The notes below the pieces were generated by a model. The model searched no databases. It worked only from the letters and a program-made list of their open reading frames with translations, and was not told where the DNA came from. Source: Gerris lacustris (lineage: Eukaryota; Arthropoda; Insecta; Hemiptera; Gerridae). From it: a stretch of 64,000 bases of DNA. This document shows positions 35,546 through 47,940 of the stretch, in pieces. Position numbers and translations under genes: made by a program. How positions within the stretch are numbered: the stretch's first letter is position 1; every line of letters begins with the position of its first letter. The DNA lies in assembly GCA_951217055.1 (NCBI GenBank), contig OX578277.1, positions 60,570,173-60,634,172 of the forward strand. Direction: 5' to 3'.

Positions 35546-36274
35546 ATTAGACTGTAAAAACTTTCTTTGCATTTGATGTTTTAAATCAAAGTTACAGAAG
35601 GAAGAAGTTTTGTTTCATTCTTTTTCAATTTTAATGAATAATCCAAAAGATTAAACTTAATAATATTGCCAAAACCACACTGAAGTATATTTATTCTATT
35701 GTTTGATGTCATTTAACTGGTTATTTAAGATATTAAGATTAACTTTGTAAGCATATGCAAAACTTGTTGGAAGTCATTCCTTCTTCAACGCCACCTCTCA
35801 TATTTAAGTAAATTGTTAGTTTTATTTTGTAAATTATCAACTCCCTAGAGTTGATCTCTAGTTGTTAAAACTAGTCTGCATTCAATATTTTTTATTGTGG
35901 TTTGACCTTAAAACTAATGAAGTTTATTCTTTGAGATTTGTTTGTAGTCTTAAAATTATACAAAAATCTATGAAACTACTTTTGCATATATTAAATTATT
36001 TTAAACTTATAACTTCTTAAAAGTAATTTAATTGATCATTTAAAAACTTACTTTTTTCAATTTAATCAATACTAACTCTTCTATGATGGGAAAAATAAAT
36101 TTTAAAACCTTTTAAAATGTAAATTCTAAGTTATTAACAATATTTTAAGTTTTAATGTATCAATGTAAATACATATTTTCTAGATTAATATTGAACAAAT
36201 AATTTAAAATATAAGCTTCAATAAAAAAATAGTTGTTTTTTTACATCTAAGTGATATTTGTTTTAAAATAGTTG

Positions 36275-36350
36275 TGAAAGAGTATCGGCTAAGGGAGTTA
36301 GCTTAGTCCACATGAGCGGAGCCGCGGGCCGAAGCTGGTATATATATTAA
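36275..36350 (+). repeat. Retroposon 3'-end-like GC-rich scrap
   Basis: GAGCGGAGCCGCGGGCCGAA followed by GCTGGTATATATATT resembles the 3' tail of RTE-like and related insect retroposons, which commonly end in GCCGCGGGC-AGCTAG plus a short microsatellite. The body upstream was not recognised. Confidence 0.35.
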
Positions 36351-37125
36351 TTTATTATTATTTTGGAAGGATTAATTGTCACCGTCAATGTTTATCAAAT
36401 ATTAGGAGTATTAAATTAAACCCCTAAAAGTTGAATGTTTGCATCAAATTAAATTTGCACAGGCATCCAAATATGTTTTTCCAAGTATGTTGTAATATCC
36501 ATAAATTCATTCTTAATTTAGATGAATTAGAAAATGTTCCTCGTAGCATGAGAATGGCCCACGGAGGGGTCAATATTTTGCAAAAGTGAGCCTTTTAATT
36601 CCTTAATAGACCTAACTACTTATACATTTTTAATTTATTTTTGTACAATCTTAATTAATTATTATTATTATTTTATTTTTTTTAGTTAATAGTTGTTATT
36701 AAAACCCATTCTAGTATTTGCTGAACTGGTGACAACCTATATAATAAGTTATTTCTAGAAAATTTGTTAATGTTTTTAATACACCCAGCTTGTCAGCGGA
36801 GTTCTGATATCCATGTATAAATTCTATGGGGTTAAAGAAGAAAATATCTTTGGACTATTTTTTGTGAAAAAGTCTTGGGCCTCTAATAAAATTACCTCAA
36901 AATTTGAATACATATTTTTTAAAGCCCAAAATGTTGCACTGTGCACTTCGTTTTAACAAAATTAAGAATTAAATGAATAAGGGTTAAGTATACTAGACAT
37001 CAAAATTCAATATTTGAAAACAACGTATGGCAGCCCCTTTATTAAAAAATAACTAAGCACATTACTAGTGAAAGCAGCAAGTAAGTTGTTACCATGATCC
37101 AATTAATAAATTGTTTATTAGTCTA

Positions 37126-37680
37126 ATAGTCCAGGAGATAGCGTGCAAAAAAGTGTCTGACTAACATCAAGCTAGAATTTTGTGTATAAGTAAATGTTTT
37201 GGTGCCTTTTAAGAAAAATGGTCGGCTAAGTTCATCTGCGGGACATAGCCTGGCAATTGGCATTTGAGAAAAAAAAACCGGTCGAGAGAGGTGGACAATG
37301 TAATTTTCATGATCCTAAGTACAAACTTAGTTTATAGTCCAATAATCAATTTGATGGTAGTTTGTCACTTAATAGGTTAGTTAGTCAAATATTACTCCAG
37401 ATCAAAGTATTCCCCTATCTAGGGACAAACTGCCATCAACTTGATTTTTGGTCTACTTACTAATTTCATACTCAGGATCATGAAAACCACATTGTCCACC
37501 AAAAAGGGCTGCTCTCCACCTGTTTGTTTTTTTCAAATGCCTATTGCCAAGCTAAGTCCCTCAGACGAACTGAGCCGACCATATATTCTTAAAAGGCACC
37601 AAAACATTTACTTATACACAAAATTCTAGCTTGATGTTAGTCAGACACTTTTTTGCACGCTATCCTATCTCCTGAACTAT
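37126..37680. mobile_element. Foldback MITE, copy 1
   Basis: The terminal ATAGTCCAGGAGATAGCG is inverted at the right end (CTATCTCCTGAACTAT). The arms run about 250 bp and contain TGTCTGACTAACATCAAGCT and CATGATCCTAAGTAC. A homologous 584-bp copy lies at 48494-49077 in a different tou intron. No ORF with a known domain. Confidence 0.85.
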
Positions 37681-38004
37681 AATCAGAATTGACATCTCCT
37701 TCTTTAAATGGTCAACTTCCACAGTTTTATTTATAATTTTCATTTTAAGGTAAAAACAATAAATAATATATGTGTTTGTTGCTTTGTTTTACCCTTTTCT
37801 TATTTAATTTTTCCCCCCTGTGGATGCCTTTGCTCTGCATGAGAATTTATATTATTTCACTAAATTATGTTGTTTTATTCAAATATTTTGTGTGGATTTG
37901 TTTTTAAGTAATGTTATTTTTTCAAACCTGGACATTGTTAAAATATTGAATATTCTAAAACAACATGCACTAATTAATTTAGATCTTCTAATAGCTATTT
38001 ACGT

Positions 38005-38465
38005 ACCTAGAGCAGTAAGGGCGTTATTACAGGCCGAGGGCGAAGTTTGAAAGCACGAGCGTGTAGCACGAGTGCATTTAACGCCCGAGGCCTGTACTGC
38101 TCGTGTAGTGCGTATACTATTTTATCCCCCACTACATGTAAACTAATTACTAAACATGAAAACTATTTTGCTGTAATCTTCAAAACAATAAATGCATATT
38201 AAGGTTACATCACGGTTACATCAGTACCAAAACAAACCGCAGTTATAAAAATATTGATTGTTACTAATTGAACAGCTGACGCTGAGAACTACTAGCACTT
38301 TCTGCACGCCGCGGCCGCTTCTCGAACTACTAGCGGCCCTGTCAAGATAAAGCATGCATTTTTACAGGCCCCAGGGCTGTAAAATGGAACTTTACCGGCT
38401 GCTCAGGATAGGAATGTTTACAAGTGGAGGGCGATAAAATAATTTACAGTGTACATTTCAATAAT
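38005..38465. repeat. GC-richer dispersed repeat
   Basis: The stretch contains GCAGTAAGGGCGTTATTACA, CACGAGCGTGTAGCACGAG, GCCGCGGCCGC and TTTTACAGGCCCCAGGGCTG, far richer in GC than the flanks. Short inverted words (TTACAGGCC / GGCCTGTA) suggest a foldback nonautonomous element. Class unknown. Confidence 0.4.
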
Positions 38466-39104
38466 TGCAGCATTATGAGGTGAAGGAGGATCTTCAACTA
38501 CTTCTTTTTTAATGTTATATTGAGTGCAACTATTTGGGACTTTGTTGTTCTTAAATTAAAGAAAGCTGTTAACACAGTTTATATCTGCATCAAGAAAATT
38601 AGTTATAGAATGATTTCAAAATGAGAATAGTACCTTCAAATTTGTTGAAGATATTCTAAAAAGAAGCTTGACACTATTATTTTAGAGTCAGATCCACCTA
38701 TGTTAATAGTATTCCAAGAGCTAATTAAACCAATTTACATACATATTTATTGTCCTTATTGCATCTCCCTACAACACCAACATTTTTTTTATTGTTAAAT
38801 TTCAATTAAACTTTTTGAAATTATAAAAAATTGAATTCAATTTGATTGATTGGGAGCCCTCTTTTTTTTTCAAATAAATGCATTTTGTACATGGTTATAA
38901 GCTATGATTGTTTGTAAAAAAATTATTTTAACAAATGGAGATCCAGTTTTTTATTTTAATTTTTTTATTTTAGGGGTTATTTATAATTTTGTCTTGTCTT
39001 TAAAGATGTTTTTTCATAGACCATTGTGCGCATGAGTGTTTTTGGTAGTTAGTTACAACTTGATTTATTGTAATTATAAAAAGGGCGTCATTGGACCATA
39101 ACAG

Positions 39105-39191
39105 GCTGGAGAAGGAGCGAATGGCTATGGCTGCCAAAGAGAAGAAGAGGTTGGCACGAGAGGAGGCTGCTAGACAAAAGGAACAACTTAG
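39105..39191 (+). CDS. tou: tou exon: coiled coil, first part
   Basis: Acceptor GGACCATAACAG, donor TTAG|GTAAAA. After completing Arg it encodes LEKERMAMAAKEKKRLAREE and AARQKEQL. The exon is a charged helix of Lys, Glu, Arg and Ala with coiled-coil spacing. In BAZ2/Tou such a region links the MBD to the DDT domain and is thought to support partner binding. Phase is compatible on both sides. Confidence 0.93.
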
Positions 39192-39974
39192 GTAAAATTT
39201 ATTATTAAATTTTTTTATATACAGGATCATCACAAAAGTTGTTCATGGTTTTAGTTGTCAATTGCACTAGCTAAAAGCAAGCGATCGATACGAGATCTAC
39301 GAGAGACTGTATAATTACTGTAGGAGTTTTGAATTTGCTACTGCATTGTCCTTGAAGTCACTGGCCACCATTTCACTAGCAGGTGTCTGATCAGTCCTTC
39401 CAAGATAATTGTGGGGACTGTTCAGCAGAAAGTAATGTAAAAAAGTTAATATTCCCTGTGTATTTTGGTGTATAAATAAATAGTATACCTTTAATGCACA
39501 CTTACTTATTTCATTTTAAAATCACATAAATATGGGGTTTAAATTTTTATGCAACATAAATTTAAAACATACGTAATAAATGATCTAGGAAGCAATTATT
39601 ATCTTCAATATAGCTCTATTTGATATTATCTTCTTAAAAATAACATAATATGAGATATGTAATGTCAAGATACAATTAATTGTTACTCACTCTAAAGTTA
39701 AATTCTCTAATTTCCTTGTTCAGAGGAAACTAATTTCCTCTGAGGCTATTTTTGTTATTTATTTTATATAAAAAAAAAAAAACAATCAGGGATAATTGAG
39801 GAGGGAGAGTAAGTTGCAGTAGATGGGGGGTCCAAAAGCAGAGCATAGTCGGCTTTATATCGAAGATATCATACCTACTCTTCCACAAAGCATTATCAAT
39901 CCAAATTTTCTTCATAAAGACTTACTGATTCAAGCCTAAGACAGGATGGGATTTTTTTTTTTACAAAGTTCCTT

Positions 39975-40490
39975 ATGGCACGTTCTGGAGCCCGGGAGTG
40001 AATCCGAAAAAAAGACATACCGATATCTTACATTCTAGTGTAACGATTTTAATAAAACTTCATACACATCATGATGTAATACACATCATAAATGTAAAAT
40101 TTCAATCTGATACAAGCAGAAGTTTTTGTGTAGGGAAGTGATATATTTTACAATAATAATTTAAATTGAGTAGGCCGGGATGTAAATGGGTTAGGGACTC
40201 ATATTCAATACATATTTATTGCAAGATGCTCACTTCAATGATAAAAAACAATACGTGGTTGGGAGACACCCGGTAAGAACGAAGTTCCTTACATTTTTCA
40301 TTAAATATAAATTATAAAATCACACTGCTAAGTACGTATACGTTGCTTACTACTTATACATGGCGGAGTTAGAAAAGAGACAAAATTAAAAGTAACTAAC
40401 TGTTTGTACCTAGCGGAGTTAAGGCAAAATTAAAAGAAAAGCATTATTTGAATCATTAAAGCAAGCATCTTACAATAAATATGTATTGAA
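39975..40490. repeat. Dispersed repeat C, copy 2 (inverted relative to copy 1)
   Basis: The segment has ATGGCACGTTCTGGAGCCC and GAAGTTCCTTACATTTTTCA, AACTGTTTGTACCTAGC. The first word occurs in the same direction at 15235, the others in reverse at 15360-15510. So the two copies share parts in both orientations, as for a long-TIR element. No ORF. Confidence 0.6.
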
Positions 40491-41409
40491 TATTAAGAAA
40501 AAAGTTAATCATGATGAGTTTATAGTTAAAGAGTATGTTTGTAGTTGGTAGGAAATAGGACTGTTTTCTACCTACCCAGCCTACTAATTTAAAATATTAT
40601 AAAATACATCTCTTCCCTACTCAAAAACGTCTGCTTGTATCAGGTTGAAATTTTACATGACTGTTTCAATTGTACTTTAGACGTTTTGTAAGAAGTTTTA
40701 TTAAAATCGTTACGTTAGAATGTAAGATAACAGTAAAAATGTTGTTTTGCTTTATTTTAAACTTTTAGGTCCGCTTTAATAAATTTAGCGATCTTTATCA
40801 CTTCATCGCAGTGTCGGTGTTCGTTTTACTAAAAATAAATGAATTTAAAAAAGTTGTGTGTCTCATTAAATAGATGAAGTTAGAATTTTTTCCTGTCCTA
40901 AAATTCCAATTTTAAATTTGAAGCTTACGTTAACGTGATGCTTGGGCGGATAACGTTGTCCAACAAACTCAGCCTGGGCAATGGTAAAATGAACACTAAC
41001 TCGGTCATCTTTTACTCAAGTTATCGTCATGGGTAGATTTTGTGACGCTTGGTTTTGTGACTCGTGGATGAGTTTTTCGGTAGAGTTTCATATTTTTAAA
41101 GAAGTACTTTTTAAATTATTTATTTATGTATTACAAATGATAATAAACAAAATACCCGGTTTGAAATGGTTCAAACGAGGGACTAAATGTCACTACCAAT
41201 GAAGTAGTTTTTATTAATTTAAGAATCCCTGTAGAGTCCCTAACATAAAAGTATTAGTAAATTAAAGGGGACAACCCATCAGTTATAGAAATTGTATATT
41301 ATACCTAAGCCATTTTTACCAATAACTTGGTTGGTCTCCAGATCCAACCATGTTTTTTTGTGTAATATGAATGCCAAATTTATTGTAGAATTTACATTTT
41401 TGTTCATAG

Positions 41410-41491
41410 ACTTCTCAAAGAACAGGAAAGGTGTGAAAGACAAGAAGCTGCAAGGAAAGAACGTGAACAAAGAAACCAACAACTGCTTGAG
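41410..41491 (+). CDS. tou: tou exon: coiled coil, second part
   Basis: Acceptor TTTGTTCATAG, donor GAG|GTAAAT. It completes Arg and encodes LLKEQERCERQEAARKEREQ then RNQQLLE, ending in phase 0. The heptad-like charged pattern continues the coil. The phase-0 end can join either the next regular coil exon (47875) or the possible helix-turn-helix exon (43141). Confidence 0.94.
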
Positions 41492-43140
41492 GTAAATATT
41501 TATAACCATCCACATTAGCATGCACTCACAATTTTTTTCCATTTCATATTTTTTTTACCTGTTCTCTATATTTGCATTTTTTCTTTTCTTTGATTTTTTT
41601 TTTTAATTCTCTTTTTTTACATCTTTTTTCCAATAAGTAATTTTTTGTCTTTTTGTAGTTACTTGAAGATTATGCATTTGACAAATTTTGATGTATTCTT
41701 TTTTCTCTCTTTCTCTCTCATTATATTTTTTGTTATAATTTTTGGGGATTTTTAAAGAAGAAATATTTTTTTAAGTACGTAATAGTTATTGCATAATTAA
41801 ATACTTTTAACCAAACTCTGTTTGTATTAATTACTATCACATAAACTAAATTCTCTACATTTTTAAGGCTAATCTAAAAAGTCTTTTTAGATTATTCCTA
41901 TATTTTTTTTTGTTTAAATGAAGAGTTCATTTTGATTTAATAATTATAATCTATCTATTGTATTTTTATTAACTTTTAAGCTAACAGCACACTGTGCTTC
42001 AAACTTCAAATTAATTTGGCTTTCCTTTTCTTTGCAAAATGTATTATTTATTTTGTTTTTGATTCAGTCCTTTATCATTATAATCATTCATCCGACCATG
42101 CAATTTCAAATAATTTTGTATTGAAACAAAAATTAAAATTAATTAAGGAATAATTAAAAAATATATTATTTATGCTTGATATTTTAAGTTTTACAATAAA
42201 ACAATAAAATTATAAAAAGGGCATGGAACTGAAATGGACACAGATTTGAGGGGCCACATTTAAGGTTAGTGATTTTTCTTATGTATCTACTTGTATTTAT
42301 TTTATTGCTAAAGATTTTTTGATAAGCCTTTTGTAATTGTCTTATAGTTTAATAGGAAAATGTAAAATAAAAATTTATAAAAGTTGTACAGTTATCAAAG
42401 TGAAAAATATCTTAAATGCAGGTAAACAATCATTATCTTAAACGTGGCTATAACATTTAAATTAAATCCCTCTTATTTTTTAAATAGCTGCTTCTTTGAA
42501 GTTTTTAGCACAGTATATCATATAATAATCCATCTGTGCATCTATAAATTACGTCAAACTGGGACATTTTTAATATTCTCAACATTTAAATTATTTAAAA
42601 ATAATTTAATGTAATGCTAGATCTAAAATAAAATTACTTAACTGTTGTGTTTGGTTACTTGAAGTACAATATTTAGTAAAGTGAACACCATAATAATAAA
42701 TCTCCACATTTTATTTTTATTTTTAAAATGGGAAATACATGTATTTTAAATCTTTTTAAAAATTATTGTTTTTATTTTTTTTCATTTGGTGTCAAAAGTA
42801 AAATCACGATATTTTATGTTAAAGTTAGGTTTGGAAAGATGATTGTATTAATATTTTTTAGGGTAACATTTTGTAAAATAAAAATAAATGTATAACATTT
42901 TATTGTTTAATTCATTACAAATATAATAACATATTATTTTTTAATTCAATTGTGGTTATTAAAATGTATTTATTATAATTCCTTTGGTAATTTTAGTTTG
43001 TGATTTTTTATTTATTATTCCAATGAATTGAAGTCCGCTTCTGATCTAATATTTTGGTGTCCACAATTTTTTTTAAAGCTATTTGTTGTTCTTTCTCTTT
43101 TTTCCTTCTTTTTGTGTTCTATTTTTATTTTATCCCATAG
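41492..43140 (+). other. Intron
   Basis: AT-rich intron with no recognised repeat. Its last 50 bases form a dense pyrimidine tract leading to CCCATAG at 43140. Confidence 0.7.
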
Positions 43141-43335
43141 GGTAGGAAAAGGCTCGCTTTCACAAGCGAAGAAAAGTGGCGAATAATTAGAGAGATAGAA
43201 TCGGGGAAAAGCAAGTCAGACGTTAGCCGTGAGTTGGGACTGGCAAACTCGACTGTGGCCACCATTTGGAAGCAGAGGGGCAATGTGATGCCTACGCCTG
43301 GCGCTAGTTCGGTACGCAACCGTACCAAAACATAA
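43141..43335 (+). CDS. Candidate alternative tou exon encoding a CENP-B/Tigger-type helix-turn-helix
   Basis: The frame starts immediately after a strong acceptor (dense pyrimidines, then ATCCCATAG). It encodes GRKRLAFTSEEKWRIIREIE, SGKSKSDVSRELGLANSTVA, TIWKQRGNVMPTPGASSVRN and RTKT, then TAA. The first 50 residues match the CENP-B N-terminal helix-turn-helix (the DNA-binding domain of Tigger/pogo transposases and host proteins derived from them). The phase is 0, as is the end of the preceding tou exon. The upstream in-frame codon is TAG at the acceptor itself and there is no ATG before the domain, so translation requires splicing. Base content is much less AT-rich than around it. A GT at 43312 would make a 171-nt in-frame cassette; otherwise it is an alternative last exon. 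It could instead be a transposon scrap with a chance acceptor. Confidence 0.6.
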   Translation, partial: GRKRLAFTSEEKWRIIREIESGKSKSDVSRELGLANSTVATIWKQRGNVMPTPGASSVRNRTKT

Positions 43336-44204
43336 TACCCAAAATAAGGGACATGAGGGGGAGTTAGCACACTAATATCTTGTTTATTTTTTATACCAAG
43401 TGAAAACTATGAAGGACATTAGTTTTAAGTAGGAATGTAGCAGACACTTTGAACATTCAAAGAAAAAAAACAAAATAGTTTCTATTTATTTTTTTATGTG
43501 ATAAAATTTGACCACCATCCTACTTAAAACATTTTTTAAATTTTGAAGACTGGAATAAGGATTATATACCCTTTGCCATAGGTTGTACTTTATATATTAA
43601 ACCATAATCTCCTACTTATTGTAATGAGATGATAATATTTTAGTAGTGATCCCAATAGGTAGTAATTATTTATGAAGCACACTTTAATTTATTTTTGAAA
43701 CTAAATACAGTAATTAAAGTTTGAATAGTTATTATTGTTAATCAGTTTTTATAATTCTTCCCTTGTTTTTATAATCATTAATTATTCACTTTTATATGCC
43801 TCTTACTTCTTTGATTTTTTTTTTTTCTTAACATATATCTTTTCTCAATTGTATTTTGTTTTTTCTTTCTATGCAATAGTGAATTAATAATATTTTTAAA
43901 AAAAGTTGTTATAAAAAATACATGATTTTAATTGAATTATTATTCTTTATTTCATGAACAAAAAAAAAATGTTTGTAATATAATCAATTTTATGTTTGTA
44001 CAGATCTGACTCTCCCCATGTCCCTTGACAAAATAATTAGAGCATATTGATTCCATAACCTTAGAGTGAAAGGTAGAGCTAGCTCAGGTTCATTCATTCT
44101 ATGTTTTATTAATTAATTATTATCCTTATCATTGTTTTTTATAAGATGGTTTTGGATCATTTTGTAGCCAAAATAATACATTTTTATATAGTAGTTTGGT
44201 TTGT

Positions 44205-45660
44205 CCCTTCTTTTAATCTTCGTTTTGTATGTGGGTCGATGAAGGGTAAATGATTAATAATTCAACTAAGGTGAATCATTAATTTTTAATTTGGCTATAT
44301 TTCACCCCTCTCTGGGCATATTCTTGCCTAAAAACATCGAAAAATCTAATTACAATTTGTTCTTTAAATATCTAGTTACATAAACTCACAAAAAATAAAA
44401 ATATCACATAAATAAAGGCAAGGAATCTTTCTTACCTTATTTTATATACAGTAGAACCCCCCATATCCGTCACCTACGGGACCGGAGCATGGTCGGAACA
44501 CAAGAAATGTCGGATAATACGAGGAACAAAGAAAAGCTAATATTTCAGAGTAAAAATTAAATATTTGTTATTACAATATTATAAGAATATTCATTCTAAT
44601 CCTGTTAAGGAATACGCTTCAAAGTCTTTCAGACCCGATTTCCAATCTTTAATAATTGTTGTTACAATTGTTACACCAACTGCTAACTCTGAAGCTAGTT
44701 TTAGAACGGATCACCTTTGCCAAGCCGAACATCTAACTTCTAAAGTAATGCACATGAAACCCGTTATTGTTTCAGTTGAGCTGCCATATTCACTAAAAAT
44801 ATAGTGTAATACTGGATTGTAACTATAGAATGACACGCACGATAATAAGAAACCAAGTCTAGCGATCAGTATCAGTACAATAACAAACTTACTTACTTAC
44901 ATTCTGATAAGGACGAAGTTCGGTCGTGACGGATTATTTTTTCTTTTTTAAACCAAGGGGTGTCATGGTCGGATATTTCGAGGAGTCGAATATCCCGAGG
45001 TCGGATATGGGGGGTTCTACTGTACTAAACAATTTTAAAAAGAAGAAAATTTTTAGACCACATAGTGGTTTCGTCATCATCATCATTATTAACAAATATA
45101 AAACTTAATAATAGGACAAAAATATATAAAAATAAAAATTAATAAATAAACGGTAAAGATTTTGACTAGAGGTAACCTTCCGTTTTATCAATTAACAAAA
45201 AAAAATGAAAATAATGTATAATATTTTTTTTTAAATTTTAAATTTGAGGTTCTTTGGTTAAATATTATTACTTAAAATATTTTATAATTATTATAAGGGT
45301 TTACAGTTTATTATAACTTTGATATAAATTTATACTGAGGAATGATAAGAGCATAACTAATTCGGCGGGAATTTTCTTCTTTTTAAAATTCTTTAAGTAT
45401 ATAAAACGATCCTAACTTCTTAAGATATGGTAAGAAATGAGTCTTAGCCTTTATTTATGTAATATTTTTATTGTTTAGTGAGTTTATGTGACTAGATATT
45501 TAAAGAACAAATTGAAATTTGATTTTCGATGTTTTTAGGCATGAATATGCCCCAGAGAGGGGTGAAATATAGCCAAATTAAAATTAATGATTTACCTTAT
45601 TTGAATTTGTAATTATTTACCCTTGATCAACCCACATAAAAAACGAAGATACATTTTTAT
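44205..45660. mobile_element. TIR element (1.45 kb) hosting a Tigger element
   Basis: The left arm has ATCTTCGTTTTGTATGTGGG, GGCTATATTTCACCCCTCTC and GGGCATATTCTTGCCT; the right arm has the reverse of each (GGTGAAATATAGCC, CCCACATAAAAAACGAAG). Arms are about 200 bp. The Tigger-like insertion at 44449-45022 sits in the middle. Exact ends are uncertain. Confidence 0.75.
44449..45022 (-). mobile_element. Tigger/pogo-type element with decayed transposase N-terminus
   Basis: The ends CAGTAGAACCCCCCATATCC and GGATATGGGGGGTTCTACTG are inverted and flanked by TA. Such ends are typical of Tigger elements. On the minus strand around 44595-44700 the translation gives VLKLASELAVGVTIV and IIKDWKSGLKDFEAY, recognisable as a helix-turn-helix of the CENP-B/Tigger type, with a stop and a frame change upstream. 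The copy is 574 bp and internally deleted. Confidence 0.85.
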
Positions 45661-46235
45661 AGTATACAGCTAAAAAAGGAATTTTTCCTTCAATGTTGTG
45701 TGCAAGTATAATAATTTTAGTTCTTTTTAATAGCATCAAAGCTTTTCATTTATTTTTGAAAATACGAATTTTATATGTTTTAACCAAAAAAGTATTTTTC
45801 TTTTCTTTATACAAAAAGACTTCAGTCTTAAAGAATTCCCAAATATTTAGAGTGTATCGTTCTAAATATAAGTGTTTCTAAAACAAATACTTCTATTTGT
45901 TGACTATTTTTTTCTTTAAATCTGTGATGAATATAATTTAGGTTACTCTTAAGTATTTATTTAATTAAAATCAAAATCTTATTTCATTAACAGTTTAAAA
46001 ATAAAGTTTAACTTTAATTTACATATTTTTGTTTTCAAGAATTATAATTTGATCACATGTAAGTACAATGTACTTACTTATTTTTTAGAAAGAATGTTGT
46101 CATTCTCTCTCATCAATGTGTATTAAGCATTATTAGTAACAACCGTTAGTATTAATACCTTTTTCATTTTTTAAGAAAATAAAGAAAGATTTCTGTGCTA
46201 TATTAGTGCAAAAATCACTGTACACCTTATAGATA

Positions 46236-46510
46236 CAGGGTGGTCCAAAATCTCCCCCCCCCCCCCCCTCTTAACTTTTGAACAGTTTGAGATAAATTAA
46301 TAAAACTTGGGGGATCTGTTCCATGTAAAGGGAAGTTTTTTTTCATGCAATCGGGCACCAGGAGCAACCACCCACTTAGCCCCCAGGCCACCCAACTTCA
46401 AAATTTCAAATTGGAGTTTATATTTTTGATAGCAGATTTGGATTCTACAGTAAAAAATAAGAATATTTCTCTTGAAACTTTTTTCTATCTCTGATATTTT
46501 GTCCAATAAA
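46236..46510. mobile_element. One-ended copy of the 32113 mariner-like element
   Basis: It begins TA-CAGGGTGGTCCAAAATCT, then a long C run and CTCTTAACTTTTGAACAGTT, and shares GGGGGATCTGTTCCATGTAA and TTTTTGATAGCAGATTTGG with 32113-32640. The right end is missing. Confidence 0.8.
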
Positions 46511-46683
46511 CCTTTTAAAAAAAGGTTGTGGTTACCATATATTTCAAGTTCGAAAAAACCATTAGTTTTCACAATAGCTTTTTCTATGATTATTCTACTT
46601 TTTTAAACATTCAGGTCTTGTGCATACTAAAGTAATAACCTCTACTGTATAAGAAAAAGAAAAAGAAAAAAAAAAAAGAAAAT

Positions 46684-46730
<47 letters not shown>

Positions 46731-47874
46731 CATTTTCAATTACTTATTTTTATTTAACACTTCTGAATGAATGAACTTAAGCAACTCTGCTGCACTACCT
46801 TTATAAAGCTCGTTGCTTCAATGAGAATTACTTAGTTCATAAGATTTTTATTTTTTCAAACAAACTGTTTTTGTTTTTCAATTAACAGTGTTAATAGCTT
46901 TATTAATTAAAATAATATAGTTTTTTCTTTTTTTAAAATTAACATATAAGATAATTTTTTTCTTTGAAGTAACGAGAAAATAACCGTAGAGTGCTTATAT
47001 CTAAAAGCATGAAGGAGAAAACATAAAAAAGGCAGATATTTTCTGAGAAACTAACCTCGCATCATGCATTGCCCCTTAGCGTCTCGTTGCTTTATGCATA
47101 TTATTTTCTGTTACTATGGCAACCCTCCGTGTGTTACAATCTGGCCAGGGGTTATCCCCCCCCCCTCATTTCCCTTTTACCCCAAACCCCTCTTTTTTTT
47201 TAATTGCCTTGGCATCACCTTTTATTTAGTATTCAAAACTTGGAAGGAAAAATAACCAAAAATTTTGACAAAATAATACATTTACTTATTTATTTATTTT
47301 GTGGCTTGTTTTATCTTCTTTTTTTGAACTTATAAGTTTTGTTTTGGGTAGTTTTTGTTTCTTTTTTAGTAGTTATTTTCTTTGTAGTTGTTTTGTGTCT
47401 TTCTGTTCTATGTAATCTTTTGAGCAAGTTCAGGATTTTTTTTTTCAAAGTAGTGTTAATTTTATGGCTATTATTATTTTTTAAAATAATAAATAGTGCA
47501 TGGATGCATGTGTTTAATTTGAAAAAGTAATAAGATGGTTTATTTTATAATATTAATAAAATTGTAGGCTAACATTAGTTTTTTGCTAACTTTTTTTTAA
47601 TAATGTGCTTTTTTAAAAAAATATTAAAGTAGAATTTTTATTATTACATCATTTTTAATAAATGAGTAAACAAAAATTATATATTACAAATAAGCTATTT
47701 AAAAAATTAAAAAAAAATAAAAAATAAAAAAATAAAAAAAATAATAATAATAATAAAAATAAAAATAACTGGATATGTGGCTTTTGATATGATTTAGAAT
47801 CTATCATTTAATTTTTTTAAATTTCTTTTTAAGTTTTTTTACTATTTTTTATGTTTTGTGTTCTGCATGTAAAG

Positions 47875-47940
47875 GCCCGAAAGAAAAGGCAAGAGGAATT
47901 GGAAAAACAAAAACATGAAATGCAGCAACGGAAACAGCAG
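47875..47940 (+). CDS. tou: tou exon: coiled coil, third part
   Basis: A 66-nt phase-0 exon with acceptor CATGTAAAG and donor CAG|GTCAGT. It encodes ARKKRQEELEKQKHEMQQRK and QQ. The high Lys, Gln and Glu content continues the coil. The acceptor pyrimidine tract is weak at the last ten bases, but coding character, phase and position support it. Confidence 0.88.

Noticed and set aside
43125..43370. 81-codon minus-strand frame opposite the HTH exon
   Set aside because: It is the shadow of the + strand helix-turn-helix frame and has no recognisable domain.
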